From the NCBI GenBank assembly GCA_017549365.1, contig JAFYUZ010000002.1, positions 1 through 33,654 on the forward strand: a stretch of DNA of 33,654 nucleotides. The letters run 5' to 3'. This document shows, piece after piece, positions 7,317 through 15,567 of the stretch. The first letter of the stretch is position 1; each line of letters starts with the position of its first letter. A program made the translations under genes and the position numbers. Source of the DNA: Clostridia bacterium. GTDB lineage: Bacteria > Bacillota > Clostridia > Oscillospirales > CAG-382. The notes beneath the pieces are model-generated. The model ran no database searches and was not told where the DNA came from. It worked only from the letters and a program-made list of their open reading frames with translations.

Positions 7317-7867
7317 CGAAAGAAGGAAAAAAGTGTATGGACTACGTACAACTTATAATGCGCTGGAAAAACGACAAACGCGCGCCCAAAGCCGCAAACA
7401 TCCCGGACGGAGTAACGATTGAAACCTTTGCGCAAAGAGAAAGTGCGCTTGATGATTGGCTCGATATAATTCAATACGGACTTACCGACGGAAGACTTGA
7501 TGCCGACTGTTACAAAAGGTGTATGACCGATCTTGAAAACTACGACGAAAACAAATGCTTTTTCATCGTAAAGGACGGGGTTGCCGCCGCAACCATAACG
7601 GTTATCTGTGACGGCAAAACAAAAGAAGGATATATTCACATGGTCGCCTGCCGTCCCGAATTCCGAGGTCAGGGGCTTGGCACGTTGCTCAACGACATCG
7701 CCGTTTTCACCCTTAAAAAAGAAGGAATGCAGACCGCTTATCTTACCACCGACGATTTCCGTATTCCTGCCATAAAAAGCTATTTGAGATGCGGATTTGT
7801 TCCCGATCTTTCTACCGAGGATTTCAAAGAAAGATGGGCAAAGATAATGGAAGAAATTAAAAAATAA
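7313..7867 (+). CDS. GNAT family N-acetyltransferase
   Basis: A 184-residue protein with the GNAT fold. The acetyl-CoA binding motif A is visible as HMVACRPEFRGQGLGTLL (R-G-Q-G-L-G pyrophosphate loop, about residues 112-129), followed by LTTDDFRIPAIKSYLRCGF, the usual C-terminal motif B. The substrate cannot be inferred. ATG 7313 overlaps the rodA stop (ATGA), suggesting coupling; ATG 7337, 10 nt after GAAGGA, is an alternative and begins closer to the conserved part. The co-transcription with rodA may only reflect position. Confidence 0.85.
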   Translation: MTKEGKKCMDYVQLIMRWKNDKRAPKAANIPDGVTIETFAQRESALDDWLDIIQYGLTDGRLDADCYKRCMTDLENYDENKCFFIVKDGVAAATITVICDGKTKEGYIHMVACRPEFRGQGLGTLLNDIAVFTLKKEGMQTAYLTTDDFRIPAIKSYLRCGFVPDLSTEDFKERWAKIMEEIKK

Positions 7868-7870
7868 AGA

Positions 7871-7900
7871 AAAAGGACGAAGATCATTCTTCGTCCTTTT
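7871..7900. terminator. Bidirectional terminator between the acetyltransferase and aminotransferase genes
   Basis: Perfect 12-bp inverted repeat (7871-7882 and 7889-7900, 6-nt loop) with A and T tracts on both sides, suitable for both converging genes. Confidence 0.8.
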
Positions 7901-7913
7901 ATCATCAATAAGT

Positions 7914-7936
7914 AAGGGGCGCAAACAGCACCCCTT
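7914..7936 (-). terminator. Second hairpin behind the aminotransferase gene
   Basis: Stem 7914-7922/7928-7936 with one G-U pair and a 5-nt loop. It is the first structure after the aminotransferase stop, but the T tract on the minus strand is poor, so it may only stabilise the 3' end before the stronger hairpin at 7871-7900. Confidence 0.4.
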
Positions 7937-7942
7937 TAATTA

Positions 7943-9220
7943 TTATTTGGAAAGCAGTTTTTCCACAGCCGCAAGCTTTACACAAACGCAAAGCACTTCC
8001 ATTGCCGAAAGAAGATCGGAAACAGGAGGGAAAGAGGGAGCGATACGGATATTCTTGTCCTCGGGATCAACGCCGTAAGGGAAGGTTGCGCCTGCACCCG
8101 TGAGCTTGACACCCGCCCTCGCACAAAGCTCTACCGTTCTCTTTGCACAGCCCGAGAGAACGTCGAGGCTGATGAAATAGCCTCCGCGGGGCTTTGACCA
8201 AGTGGCAATGCCGCAGGACGAAAGCTCTTTTTCAAGCATTTCGAGAACCGCTTCGAACTTGGGACGGAGAATATCGGCGTGCTTTTTCATATATGCGCGC
8301 ATACCGTCGGCATCCTTAAAGAACTTGACGTGACGAAGCATATTCAGCTTGTCGTGGCCGATGGTCTGGAACTGCATGATGCTTCTGATATAATCGATAT
8401 TTGCCTTTGAAGACGCAATGACCGAAACGCCTGCACCGGGATAGGAAACCTTTGAGGTAGAGGTGAACTCATAAACCATGTCGGGGTTGCCTGCCTTGGC
8501 ACATTCGTCGATGATATTGAGAAGAGGCTGGCTTTCGTCGTAAAGGTCATGGATGCAGTAAGCGTTGTCCCAGAAAATGCGGAAATCGGACGATGCGGGG
8601 GCAAGAGAAGCAAGCCTTCTTACGGTTTCGTCGGAATATACGCATCCGTCGGGATTGGAATATTTGGGAACACACCAGATACCGCGGACGTCGGGGTTTT
8701 TAACAAGCTCTTCAACCGCGTCCATATCGGGGCCGTTAACTGTCATGGGGACGTTTATCATTTCGATGCCGAGAGTCTCGCAGATGCAGAAATGTCTGTC
8801 ATATCCGGGAACGGGACAGAGAAAGATATTCTTCCCGTTGCGGCACCAGGGCGCGGAATCCTTTGAAACGCCGTAAAGCATGCATCTTACCATCTGGTCG
8901 TACATAAGGTTGAGGCTGGAGTTTCCGCCGACGATGACGTTTTCTGTGCCGACTTCAAGCAGGTCTGCAAAAAGCTTTTTTGCTTCGGGTATGCCGTCAA
9001 CGATACCGTAGTTTCTGCAATCTGTGCCGTCTTCGGTGTAACAATCGGCGTTGGAAGAAACAGCCTTTAAAAGATCTTCGGTGATCTCAAGCTGCTGTTT
9101 TTCGGGCTTGCCGCGGGACATATCGAGCGAAAGCTTTTTTTCAAGTATTTTGTCATAACTGCCGCAAAGTTCCTTTTGCAGTGCGGCAAGATCATCTTTT
9201 GACATCTGGCAATAGTTCAT
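7943..9220 (-). CDS. PLP-dependent aminotransferase (aspartate aminotransferase-like, class I/II)
   Basis: A 425-residue fold-type I aminotransferase, closest in feel to the aspartate aminotransferase subgroup covered by Pfam PF12897. Visible residues: SRGKPE near the N-terminus, PKYSNPDGCVYS (Asn and Pro of the PLP pocket), FWDNAYCIHDL (Asp contacting the pyridine N, Tyr), STSKVSYPGAGVS with the Schiff-base Lys, and NIRIAPSFP with the substrate carboxylate Arg. ATG 9220 has AAGGAGA (9234-9228) 7 nt upstream; an in-frame extension to 9277 lacks a ribosome binding site. It has its own promoter about 170 nt upstream. The exact amino-acid substrate is unproven. Confidence 0.88.
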   Translation of the reverse strand: MNYCQMSKDDLAALQKELCGSYDKILEKKLSLDMSRGKPEKQQLEITEDLLKAVSSNADCYTEDGTDCRNYGIVDGIPEAKKLFADLLEVGTENVIVGGNSSLNLMYDQMVRCMLYGVSKDSAPWCRNGKNIFLCPVPGYDRHFCICETLGIEMINVPMTVNGPDMDAVEELVKNPDVRGIWCVPKYSNPDGCVYSDETVRRLASLAPASSDFRIFWDNAYCIHDLYDESQPLLNIIDECAKAGNPDMVYEFTSTSKVSYPGAGVSVIASSKANIDYIRSIMQFQTIGHDKLNMLRHVKFFKDADGMRAYMKKHADILRPKFEAVLEMLEKELSSCGIATWSKPRGGYFISLDVLSGCAKRTVELCARAGVKLTGAGATFPYGVDPEDKNIRIAPSFPPVSDLLSAMEVLCVCVKLAAVEKLLSK

Positions 9221-9348
9221 CGGTTTATCTCCTTGGTGGATATGAAAATCGTAGGTTAAAAAATACGTTTTGTACAATTATAATATGTAGCTTTCGAAGA
9301 AAGGGGTAAAGCTCTGTAAAGAAAGCAATAAATGAATAATTGTGTGTT

Positions 9349-9376
9349 GCAAAATTCAAATTTCCCCGAATTTTGC
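9349..9376. repeat. Inverted repeat in the aminotransferase leader
   Basis: GCAAAATTC (9349-9357) and GAATTTTGC (9368-9376) form a 9-bp stem with a 10-nt loop in the 5' leader of the minus-strand gene. A second stem (AGCTTT/AAAGCT) lies near 9289-9313. No T tract follows, so this is not a terminator. Confidence 0.4.
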
Positions 9377-9387
9377 ATTTCCTAATG

Positions 9388-9416
9388 ATTATACAACATC
9401 TTTTTGCAAATTTCAA
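9388..9416 (-). promoter_or_regulatory. Sigma-A promoter of the aminotransferase gene
   Basis: Minus strand TTGAAA (9416-9411), 17 nt, TATAAT (9393-9388). It implies a 5' leader of about 160 nt. Confidence 0.65.
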
Positions 9417-9457
9417 TAGGAAAATATTCATTTTTTAAGTTTTCTGTAAAAATAAAC

Positions 9458-9480
9458 AAAAGGGGCATTGTGCCCCTTTT
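9458..9480 (-). terminator. Terminator of the glucokinase gene
   Basis: 10-bp stem (9458-9467/9471-9480, 3-nt loop) past the glucokinase stop, ending in a TTTTGTTTATTTTT tract on the minus strand. Confidence 0.65.
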
Positions 9481-9507
9481 GAAAATGTATGATATGTTGA
9501 AAAATAA

Positions 9508-10464
9508 TCAGACTCCGAGCATTGCGGCGCCGATGATACCCGCATCGTTTCCGAGTTCTGCAATTCTTACCTTGGTCTTAAGCTCTTCGGGATTGTTTCT
9601 CGAATACTGCTCGCGGTCGATGATCTCCTGCAAAGGCTTTGTGAGATATTCTTTTTCGTTGCAGACGCCGCCGCCGATAACGAGAACTTCGGGCTGGAAG
9701 ATATTTATCATGTTAACAGTACCTGCCGCAAGATATGCGATGTACATATCAACAACTTCCTTTGCCGCCTTGTCGCCCTTACGCATTGCGTCGAAAGCAG
9801 TTCTGCCGCCGGCGTTTTCGATCTTGCCGTCGCACATTTCCCACATGATGGAATCCTTGCATTCTTCCATCTTTTCCTTGGTCATATTGATAAGACCTGT
9901 GGCCGAGCTGTATGCTTCCCAGCATCCGCGTCTGCCGCACGAGCAGGGTCTGCCGTTGTATTCAACAACAGTGTGTCCAAGCTCTGCGCCCGAGAAATTG
10001 AAGCCCGAGTAGATCTTGTTGTCGATAACGATACCGCCGCCGAGACCTGTGCCGAGAGTAATCATAACAGAGTTTGCGTGACCCTTGGATGCGCCGCAGG
10101 CTACTTCACCCTTTGCAGCGGCATTTGCATCGTTTTCAATAAGAACCTTCTTTACTCCGAGAAATTCCTGAAGCTTTGCGGCAAGAGGATAGTGGAGGAA
10201 AGGAAGATTGTTTGCATATACAACTTCGCCGGTTGAGCTGTCTGCCGTACCGGGAGTTGCGATACCTGCGTATTCAACTTCGTCAACAGAAATGCCGTAT
10301 TCATCGCAGAGCTTCTTTGCAAGGTCTGCCATGTCGCGGATGATCGCATCTGCTTCTCTGTTTGCCTTTGTGGGGACACTGCCCTTCTTGAGGATCTTTC
10401 CGTTTTCGTCAACGATACCGATGGCAATGTTTGTGCCACCGAGATCTACACCGATATAATACAT
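9508..10464 (-). CDS. glcK: ROK family glucokinase
   Basis: A 318-residue ROK sugar kinase. Motifs: DLGGT phosphate loop (residues 7-11), IENDANAAAKGE with the catalytic Asp (about 112), LGTGLGGG (137-144), ELGH (161-164), and the zinc-binding CSCGRRGCWE (about 174-183). The pattern fits cytosolic glucokinase, which makes glucose 6-phosphate. ATG 10464 lies behind AAGGAG; the frame is open further upstream but the protein match begins at MYYIGVDLGGT. It has its own promoter and lies downstream of hprK on the same strand, placing two sugar-control genes together. Other hexoses or N-acetylmannosamine are possible substrates. Confidence 0.88.
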   Translation of the reverse strand: MYYIGVDLGGTNIAIGIVDENGKILKKGSVPTKANREADAIIRDMADLAKKLCDEYGISVDEVEYAGIATPGTADSSTGEVVYANNLPFLHYPLAAKLQEFLGVKKVLIENDANAAAKGEVACGASKGHANSVMITLGTGLGGGIVIDNKIYSGFNFSGAELGHTVVEYNGRPCSCGRRGCWEAYSSATGLINMTKEKMEECKDSIMWEMCDGKIENAGGRTAFDAMRKGDKAAKEVVDMYIAYLAAGTVNMINIFQPEVLVIGGGVCNEKEYLTKPLQEIIDREQYSRNNPEELKTKVRIAELGNDAGIIGAAMLGV

Positions 10465-10504
10465 AGTTTTTTCTCCTTGTGTATTAAAAAATTTTCTGAA
10501 TAAT

Positions 10505-10533
10505 ATTATAAGTAAAACTTTTGCGTTTGTCAA
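10505..10533 (-). promoter_or_regulatory. Sigma-A promoter of the glucokinase gene
   Basis: Minus strand TTGACA (10533-10528), 17 nt, TATAAT (10510-10505): full consensus in the short gap after hprK. Confidence 0.75.
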
Positions 10534-10544
10534 CAGTAAAAAAC

Positions 10545-11519
10545 TTATCTTTCCGCCTCTACCTGCATCTGAGCCATCAGGCGCTTGTTAAACTCGACGG
10601 CAGTGTCATAGCCCATTTTTTTCTGGCGGTTGTTCATGGCGGCAATTTCAAGAACGACAGCCATGTTTCGACCGGGATTTACGGGGATGGTAAGGGCAGG
10701 CACCTTGATGCCCATGATGTCGGTATACTCTGTTTCAAGTCCGACACGCTCGTAAAACTTGCCCTGCTGCCAGGGCTCGAGATTGACCACAAGGTCGATC
10801 TTTTCGGACATTTTGATAGAACCCATACCGAAAAGACGGCGGACGTCAACAATGCCGATGCCGCGAAGCTCGATGTAATGGCGTATAAGCTCGGGAGCCT
10901 CGCCGACGACTGTCTTATCCGACACGCGCTTTATCTCAACAGCGTCGTCCGCCACAAGTCTGTGTCCGCGCTTTACAAGCTCGATTGCAATTTCGCTCTT
11001 ACCGATGCCGCTGTCGCCAAGAATCAGTATACCCTCGCCGTAGACTTCGACAAAAACGCCGTGACGGGTGATACGGGGGGCAAGGCTGAGATTTAAGGAC
11101 GCAATGAGTGCCGCAACAAAATGGGACGTGCCGATCGAAGTGCGAAGAATGGGGGTTCCCGTCTTTTTGGCACATTCGATGGCTTCTTCGAAAATATCAA
11201 GCTTTGACGAGAAAACAACGCATACGACGTTCTGCTCGAAAAACTTTGTGAAGCTTTGCATTCTCTGCTCTGTTGTCATATCGAGAAGGTAGTGATATTC
11301 CGCCTTGCCGATGATCTGGATGCGGGAGGGCTCGAAATGATCGAAAAATCCTGCCAGCTGAAGACCGGGACGGTTGACCTCGTTGATCGATACCTTGATA
11401 TCCTCAATGTTTTCGGGTACGAAAATCTCTTCGAGAGAAAATTCTTTTATAATGGAGCGCAACGGAACAGAATGTTTCTGGCCGTCGGCTTCCATGCCCA
11501 TGTTAAGATCTTTTTCCAT
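10545..11519 (-). CDS. hprK: HPr kinase/phosphorylase
   Basis: A 324-residue HprK/P, the bifunctional enzyme that phosphorylates or dephosphorylates Ser46 of HPr and so sets carbon catabolite control by CcpA. The C-terminal kinase domain has Walker A GDSGIGKSE (about 168-176), TRHG upstream with the catalytic His, and the family signature LRGIGIVDVRRLFG (about 218-231). The N-terminal domain (1-130) is the usual MurE-like fold region. ATG 11519 follows AAAGGA by 11 nt; an upstream extension in frame is not conserved. In many Firmicutes hprK is followed by lgt; here it is followed by glucokinase. Confidence 0.94.
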   Translation of the reverse strand: MEKDLNMGMEADGQKHSVPLRSIIKEFSLEEIFVPENIEDIKVSINEVNRPGLQLAGFFDHFEPSRIQIIGKAEYHYLLDMTTEQRMQSFTKFFEQNVVCVVFSSKLDIFEEAIECAKKTGTPILRTSIGTSHFVAALIASLNLSLAPRITRHGVFVEVYGEGILILGDSGIGKSEIAIELVKRGHRLVADDAVEIKRVSDKTVVGEAPELIRHYIELRGIGIVDVRRLFGMGSIKMSEKIDLVVNLEPWQQGKFYERVGLETEYTDIMGIKVPALTIPVNPGRNMAVVLEIAAMNNRQKKMGYDTAVEFNKRLMAQMQVEAER

Positions 11520-11575
11520 ATAACCGACTTTCCTTTCAGATAAAGTTATATTTTTTTGCGATGCAAGGTTACCCC

Positions 11576-11604
11576 TTGACAAACCGCACAAATCCATGTA
11601 TATT
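11576..11604 (+). promoter_or_regulatory. Plus-strand sigma-A-like promoter inside the hprK leader
   Basis: TTGACA (11576-11581), 17 nt, TATATT (11599-11604). It points toward rpmB but lies within the transcribed leader of hprK, and its -10 overlaps the -10 of the hprK promoter on the other strand. Confidence 0.45.
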
Positions 11605-11630
11605 ATAATATATAAGTTAAGATTTTTCAA
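11602..11630 (-). promoter_or_regulatory. Sigma-A promoter of hprK
   Basis: Minus strand TTGAAA (11630-11625), 17 nt, TATAAT (11607-11602). Leader about 75 nt. Confidence 0.65.
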
Positions 11631-11669
11631 GAGATATCGCCTTTTATTTACTCTGCGGGAGCATTTTTA

Positions 11670-11702
11670 TACGAAAAAAATAAATTTCAGCTTTTTTTCG
11701 TA
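11670..11702. repeat. A/T-rich inverted repeat between the hprK and rpmB promoters
   Basis: TACGAAAAAAA (11670-11680) and TTTTTTTCGTA (11692-11702) are perfectly complementary with an 11-nt loop. On either strand this could be a weak terminator separating the two divergent units. Confidence 0.4.
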
Positions 11703-11708
11703 AAACAC

Positions 11709-11737
11709 TTGAATTTCGCAAAATTATGTGTTATAAT
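11709..11737 (+). promoter_or_regulatory. Sigma-A promoter of rpmB
   Basis: TTGAAT (11709-11714), 17 nt, TATAAT (11732-11737) with an extended -10 TG. A 6-bp hairpin (11771-11776/11784-11789) lies in the leader before the ribosome binding site. Confidence 0.7.
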
Positions 11738-11814
11738 AATAGGCGTTGTTTAACAAGTATATATTTGTTTCGGGTATTTCAGGTACCCGACCATCAAAAC
11801 AGGAGGTGTGCACA

Positions 11815-12003
11815 ATGGCAAAGTGCGAAATCTGCGGCAAGGGTGTTACTTTCGGTCACAATGTTTCCCACTCTAACAGAAAGACCAACAGAACATGGAA
11901 GCCCAACATCAGAAGAGTAAAGGCTATCGTCGGCGGAGCTCACAAGACAGTTTATGTCTGCTCTCACTGCCTGCGTTCCAACAAGGTTACCCGCGCTGTC
12001 TGA
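11815..12003 (+). CDS. rpmB: 50S ribosomal protein L28
   Basis: A 62-residue L28 of the zinc-binding (C+) type: CEICGK near the N-terminus and CSHCLRS near the C-terminus supply the four Cys ligands. The family core VSHSNRKTNRTWKPNI is intact. ATG 11815 has AGGAGGTG 6-13 nt upstream. Zinc-type L28 is the usual housekeeping form in many Clostridia; a Cys-free paralogue for zinc starvation was not seen in this window. Confidence 0.95.
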   Translation: MAKCEICGKGVTFGHNVSHSNRKTNRTWKPNIRRVKAIVGGAHKTVYVCSHCLRSNKVTRAV

Positions 12004-12054
12004 TTTTTGACCGTGCGTGACCGCGTATCTCATTTAAAAAAGATATAAAAAATA

Positions 12055-12085
12055 AACGAAGACTTTTGTCTTCGTTATTTTTTTG
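12055..12085 (+). terminator. Terminator of rpmB
   Basis: AACGAAGAC/GTCTTCGTT stem (12055-12063, 12068-12076), TTTT loop, followed by a T8 run interrupted only at its start by one A. Confidence 0.8.
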
Positions 12086-12168
12086 CCTTTTTCGGTATCA
12101 AAAAGTTTAGAATATTGATCTTTAAAGATCGAATTTGAAAATGCACTGTCTTTCCGAAAGGCAACAAA

Positions 12169-12196
12169 AAAGGCTGTAGCATCCGCCACAGCCTTT
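12169..12196 (-). terminator. Terminator of ftsZ
   Basis: 9-bp stem (12169-12177/12188-12196, 10-nt loop); on the minus strand it runs into a T tract (12170-12165). It marks the end of the dcw cluster. A 14-nt palindrome (12117-12130) lies just beyond. Confidence 0.75.
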
Positions 12197-12209
12197 GATT
12201 ATTTTGAAA

Positions 12210-13304
12210 TCACTTTCTTCTGCCGAAAATAGAAGAATATGCATCGAGAACGTCGTCGTCTGCCTTAGGAGCTTCGGTCTTTTCGGGCATTGCAACTGTT
12301 CTTGCAACGGTTGTTGCGGAAGGAATCTGTCTTGCAGGCTGTTCGTTTTCGTTGTCAAAACCTGTGGCAATAACAGTGATGCGCATTTCGTCGTCCATGT
12401 TCTTGTCGAAGGCAACACCCCAGATGATGTTTGCATCGGGATTTGCTTCGCCGGCGATGATGTTTGCGGCAAGGTCAACTTCTTCGAGCCCCATGTCAGG
12501 CGATACGGTGAAGTTGATGATGATGCCCTTTGCACCTGTGATGGAGGTTTCGAGAAGGGGGCTGGAGATGGCTGTCTTTGCAGCGATCTCTGCCTTTTCC
12601 TGGCCCTTTCCGCTGCCCACGCCCATGTGCGCAAGACCTGCGTTGGACATGATGGTAACAACGTCTGCAAAGTCGAGGTTGATGTGACCTACTACCTTGA
12701 TAAGCTCGGAAATGCTCTGAACACCCTGACGGAGAACGTCATCGGCAATTTCAAAAGCGTTCATCATGGTGAGCTTCTTTTCTGCAACGAACTTGAGTCT
12801 TTCGTTGGGAATAACGATGAGAGAGTCGACACTTTCTTTGAGTGCATCGATACCGAGCTCTGCCTGCTTCATTCTGCGGCTGCCTTCAAAAGCGAAGGGC
12901 TTTGTTACGATACCGACGGTGAGGATGCCCATTTCCTTTGCAAGCTTTGCAACGATGGGAGCAGCGCCCGTACCTGTGCCGCCGCCCATACCCGATGTGA
13001 TAAAGAGCATGTCGGCGCCTGTAAGTGCCTTTTTAATATCGTCAATATTCTCTTCTGCCGCCTTTGCGCCAACCTCGGGGTTTGCGCCTGCGCCGCGACC
13101 CTTTGTTACCTTTTCACCGATAACGATCTTGTCGGGAGCAAGGGACTTTTCGAGAGCCTTGATATCTGTGTTTACGGTGATGAAATCAACACCCTGAATA
13201 CCCGCCTCAACCATTCTGTTGACAGCGTTGTTGCCGGCGCCGCCGACGCCGATGACCTTAATGATCTGGTCGTTGCTGATGTTCGAATCGAAATCCATTG
13301 GCAT
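12210..13304 (-). CDS. ftsZ: Cell division GTPase FtsZ
   Basis: A 364-residue tubulin homologue that polymerises into the division ring. Motifs: [13 protein letters not shown] (19-31), NTD (45-47), [10 protein letters not shown] (70-79), the tubulin signature GGGTGTG (107-113), NERL (167-170), and the T7 loop NLDFADV (209-215) that completes the GTPase site. The disordered linker is short (about 40 residues) and the tail is [15 protein letters not shown] rather than the usual DxDIPxFL-type peptide. ATG 13304 follows AGGAGG by 8 nt. It has its own promoter 105 nt upstream. ftsA, its usual upstream neighbour and membrane tether, is absent here. Confidence 0.97.
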   Translation of the reverse strand: MPMDFDSNISNDQIIKVIGVGGAGNNAVNRMVEAGIQGVDFITVNTDIKALEKSLAPDKIVIGEKVTKGRGAGANPEVGAKAAEENIDDIKKALTGADMLFITSGMGGGTGTGAAPIVAKLAKEMGILTVGIVTKPFAFEGSRRMKQAELGIDALKESVDSLIVIPNERLKFVAEKKLTMMNAFEIADDVLRQGVQSISELIKVVGHINLDFADVVTIMSNAGLAHMGVGSGKGQEKAEIAAKTAISSPLLETSITGAKGIIINFTVSPDMGLEEVDLAANIIAGEANPDANIIWGVAFDKNMDDEMRITVIATGFDNENEQPARQIPSATTVARTVAMPEKTEAPKADDDVLDAYSSIFGRRK

Positions 13305-13409
13305 TTTTTATTCCTCCTGATTTATACAGTAAATTTATTTTCCGAGTATTTTGCGATCTGCGGGGCACACAAAGGCACTCCGCGCCTATGTTATAATATA
13401 CTATATTAT

Positions 13410-13438
13410 ATGATAACTCTTTTTTCAGACTTTTTCAA
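13410..13438 (-). promoter_or_regulatory. Sigma-A promoter of ftsZ
   Basis: Minus strand TTGAAA (13438-13433), 17 nt, TATCAT (13415-13410), in the 216-nt gap after ftsQ. It lets ftsZ be made independently of the rest of the cluster. Confidence 0.6.
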
Positions 13439-13520
13439 TAGGGTTTTTCAAAAAAATAATATTTTTTTATACTTTTTTAAAGAAAATCGCGTTTTTTGCT
13501 TTTTTGTGTGGGCAGATTTT

Positions 13521-14399
13521 TCAATCATAAAGGGTGACAACCGCTTTTCTCAGGTTTTTATCCGAAACGTCTATCCTTCCGCCCGCGTCATCCGGCAGGT
13601 CGTTCATAACCTCTTTCAGCAAAGAAATTTTAAGTTCCAGATCGCGCAGATCGCCCAGAAGAACGGTGTATCTGCCAAAAACGTCAAAGCGTATGTCGAA
13701 TTTTGAATCTATCGTTATGGCACTGCAAAAACCGAGCATTGCCTCGTTTTCCAAAAGTCCGATGAGCTCGTCGAGCACACCCGCCATATCAATATCGTAA
13801 AAGGCGATCTTTTTTCCGAGAACACAGCTTGATATTTCTTTTGATTGAAGGCGTATGCAAGCCATAAGCTCGATGTCCTCTATTTTTTCGGTACGCGCTA
13901 TAACACGCATTTCGTCATCGAGAACAAAATATTCTTTGCCTGCGCAAACGTAATACCGTCCCGTTCCCTTTTCGAGCGAAAATACTATTTTTGACGGAAA
14001 AACTTTTTTCACCTTGACTTTTCCCACATACGGGATCTTGCCGCGGATGTTTTGTTCTGCCTGCGCCGTATCGGTGAAAAAGAAACTCGACCCGCTTTTT
14101 ATTCCCGACGCTTTTATCACCTCGTCGGCGTAAAAATCTGTTTTGTTGGTGACCTCAAAGCTTTTTATTCTGAAACCGAAGCGAATGACGGCAAAAAATA
14201 GGGCAAAAAGCAACACCGCCGCAACAACCACGACTATCGTTATTATTATCTCTCTTTTTACCGAATATTTTTTTGCCTGCCCGCTTTCTATCATTTCGAC
14301 GGGAGAAAAATTTCCGCTGTGGCTTATTATCTCACGTTTTCTTTCGCGGGAATATTCAAGTCTTTCGCGATCGGACATTCTTTCTTTGTCCTGCGCCAT
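13521..14399 (-). CDS. ftsQ: Cell division protein FtsQ/DivIB
   Basis: A 292-residue bitopic protein: charged cytoplasmic N-terminus (1-47), one membrane segment (about 50-72), a POTRA domain beginning at KSFEVTNKTDFYADEVIKASGI (about 79-100), and a beta domain ending with a DVSDKNLRKAVVTLYD tail. It bridges FtsL/DivIC and the septal synthase. GGAGG lies before ATG 14399; ATG at residue 8 is an alternative. It starts 18 nt after murG ends. The family is weakly conserved, so the call rests on layout, POTRA pattern and its place between murG and ftsZ. Confidence 0.85.
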   Translation of the reverse strand: MAQDKERMSDRERLEYSRERKREIISHSGNFSPVEMIESGQAKKYSVKREIIITIVVVVAAVLLFALFFAVIRFGFRIKSFEVTNKTDFYADEVIKASGIKSGSSFFFTDTAQAEQNIRGKIPYVGKVKVKKVFPSKIVFSLEKGTGRYYVCAGKEYFVLDDEMRVIARTEKIEDIELMACIRLQSKEISSCVLGKKIAFYDIDMAGVLDELIGLLENEAMLGFCSAITIDSKFDIRFDVFGRYTVLLGDLRDLELKISLLKEVMNDLPDDAGGRIDVSDKNLRKAVVTLYD

Positions 14400-14417
14400 T
14401 TTCTCCCTCCTTTTTTA

Positions 14418-15545
14418 TTATTTCGTCAGCTTTTTTATTTCCGAATAGATCAGATCAAGGCAGTCGGGCTGGGCAAATTTGCGCACCTTTTGCGCTCTTT
14501 CGTGCATTGCCTTTTCGTCAGACAGAATTTTTGTCACGGTTTCCGAAAGAAGCTTTGCCGAAAGATCTTTTTCTTCAATCAGCTCTGCGGCATCTGCGTT
14601 TTTCAGCACAAGTGCGTTTTTGTACTGGTGGTTGTCGGTAACGTTGGGAGACGGAATAAAAACCGCGCTCTTTTCCATTGCCGCGATCTCCGACACGGTC
14701 ATTGCCCCTGCCCTGCATATAACGGCATCCGCACACGCCATAAGACGGGGCATATTGTATATGTACCTTTTGAGGGTGGTTTTTCCTTTTTCAAGGGTGT
14801 TTTCGTCGGTAAGTGTGAAGCCCTGCGGAACAAACTTTTCGCACGCCGCATCCCAATATCCGTTGCCGGTGGCGTGGATATGGCGAACGTTCTTGTCAAG
14901 CATTTCTTTTTCGATCATCTCGAAAACGGTGGCGTTAACCACCTTTGCACCCAGGCTTCCGCCGTAGGAAAGAAGGATTTTTTCGTCCTTGCCAAAGCCG
15001 AGAGAGCTTCTGCATTCTTCCTTTTCAAGCTCGAACATTTCGCTCTTTACGGGGTTTCCCACAACAGTTATTTCCGCCTTTGAATTTTCTAGAAGCTTTT
15101 TTGATTCTTCAAAATTCAAAAGTATTTTGTCAACATACTTTGAAAGCATTTTTGTCGTGACACCCGGATATGCGTTTGACTCGTGCACGATGGTGGGGAT
15201 TTTCATCGAAGCCGCAGCTTTGAGCACAGGCCAGCAAACGTATCCGCCCGTTCCGATAACAATGTCGGGACGGAATTTTTTTATTATTTTTTTCGCCTGT
15301 CCCACCGAGGTTATGGCATGGATCGCCGCCTTGATGTTTTCAAGCGTGATCTTTCTTTTTATCCCCTCCACCTTTACGTAGTGGATGGTATATCCCTCTT
15401 TGGGAACAAGTTTTGTTTCAAGCCCCTTTTCGGTGCCGACGTATTCGATGACAGACGTGCTGTCTTCTTTTTTTATTTTTCCCGCAATGGCAAGGGCGGG
15501 GTTTATATGTCCTCCCGTGCCGCCTCCGCTGACAAGAACTCTCAT
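14418..15545 (-). CDS. murG: UDP-GlcNAc:undecaprenyl-pyrophosphoryl-MurNAc-pentapeptide GlcNAc transferase
   Basis: A 375-residue GT-B enzyme that converts lipid I to lipid II at the inner membrane face. It has the N-terminal SGGGTGGHINPALAIA loop (residues 6-21), GTGGYVCWPVLKAA, HESNAYPG, SYGGSLGAKVVN in the second domain, and the donor-site region CRAGAMTVSEIAAMEKSAVFIPSP followed by NHQYKNA. ATG 15545 gives the usual MRVLVSGGGTGGH start; upstream in-frame residues are not conserved. It lies 22 nt after ftsW. Confidence 0.96.
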   Translation of the reverse strand: MRVLVSGGGTGGHINPALAIAGKIKKEDSTSVIEYVGTEKGLETKLVPKEGYTIHYVKVEGIKRKITLENIKAAIHAITSVGQAKKIIKKFRPDIVIGTGGYVCWPVLKAAASMKIPTIVHESNAYPGVTTKMLSKYVDKILLNFEESKKLLENSKAEITVVGNPVKSEMFELEKEECRSSLGFGKDEKILLSYGGSLGAKVVNATVFEMIEKEMLDKNVRHIHATGNGYWDAACEKFVPQGFTLTDENTLEKGKTTLKRYIYNMPRLMACADAVICRAGAMTVSEIAAMEKSAVFIPSPNVTDNHQYKNALVLKNADAAELIEEKDLSAKLLSETVTKILSDEKAMHERAQKVRKFAQPDCLDLIYSEIKKLTK

Positions 15546-15567
15546 TGCTTTTCCTTTCGCAAAAAAA

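Noticed and set aside
12195..13706. A 503-codon open frame on the plus strand opposite ftsZ and ftsQ
   Set aside because: Cys-rich, repetitive composition typical of an antisense shadow; ftsZ on the other strand is unmistakable.
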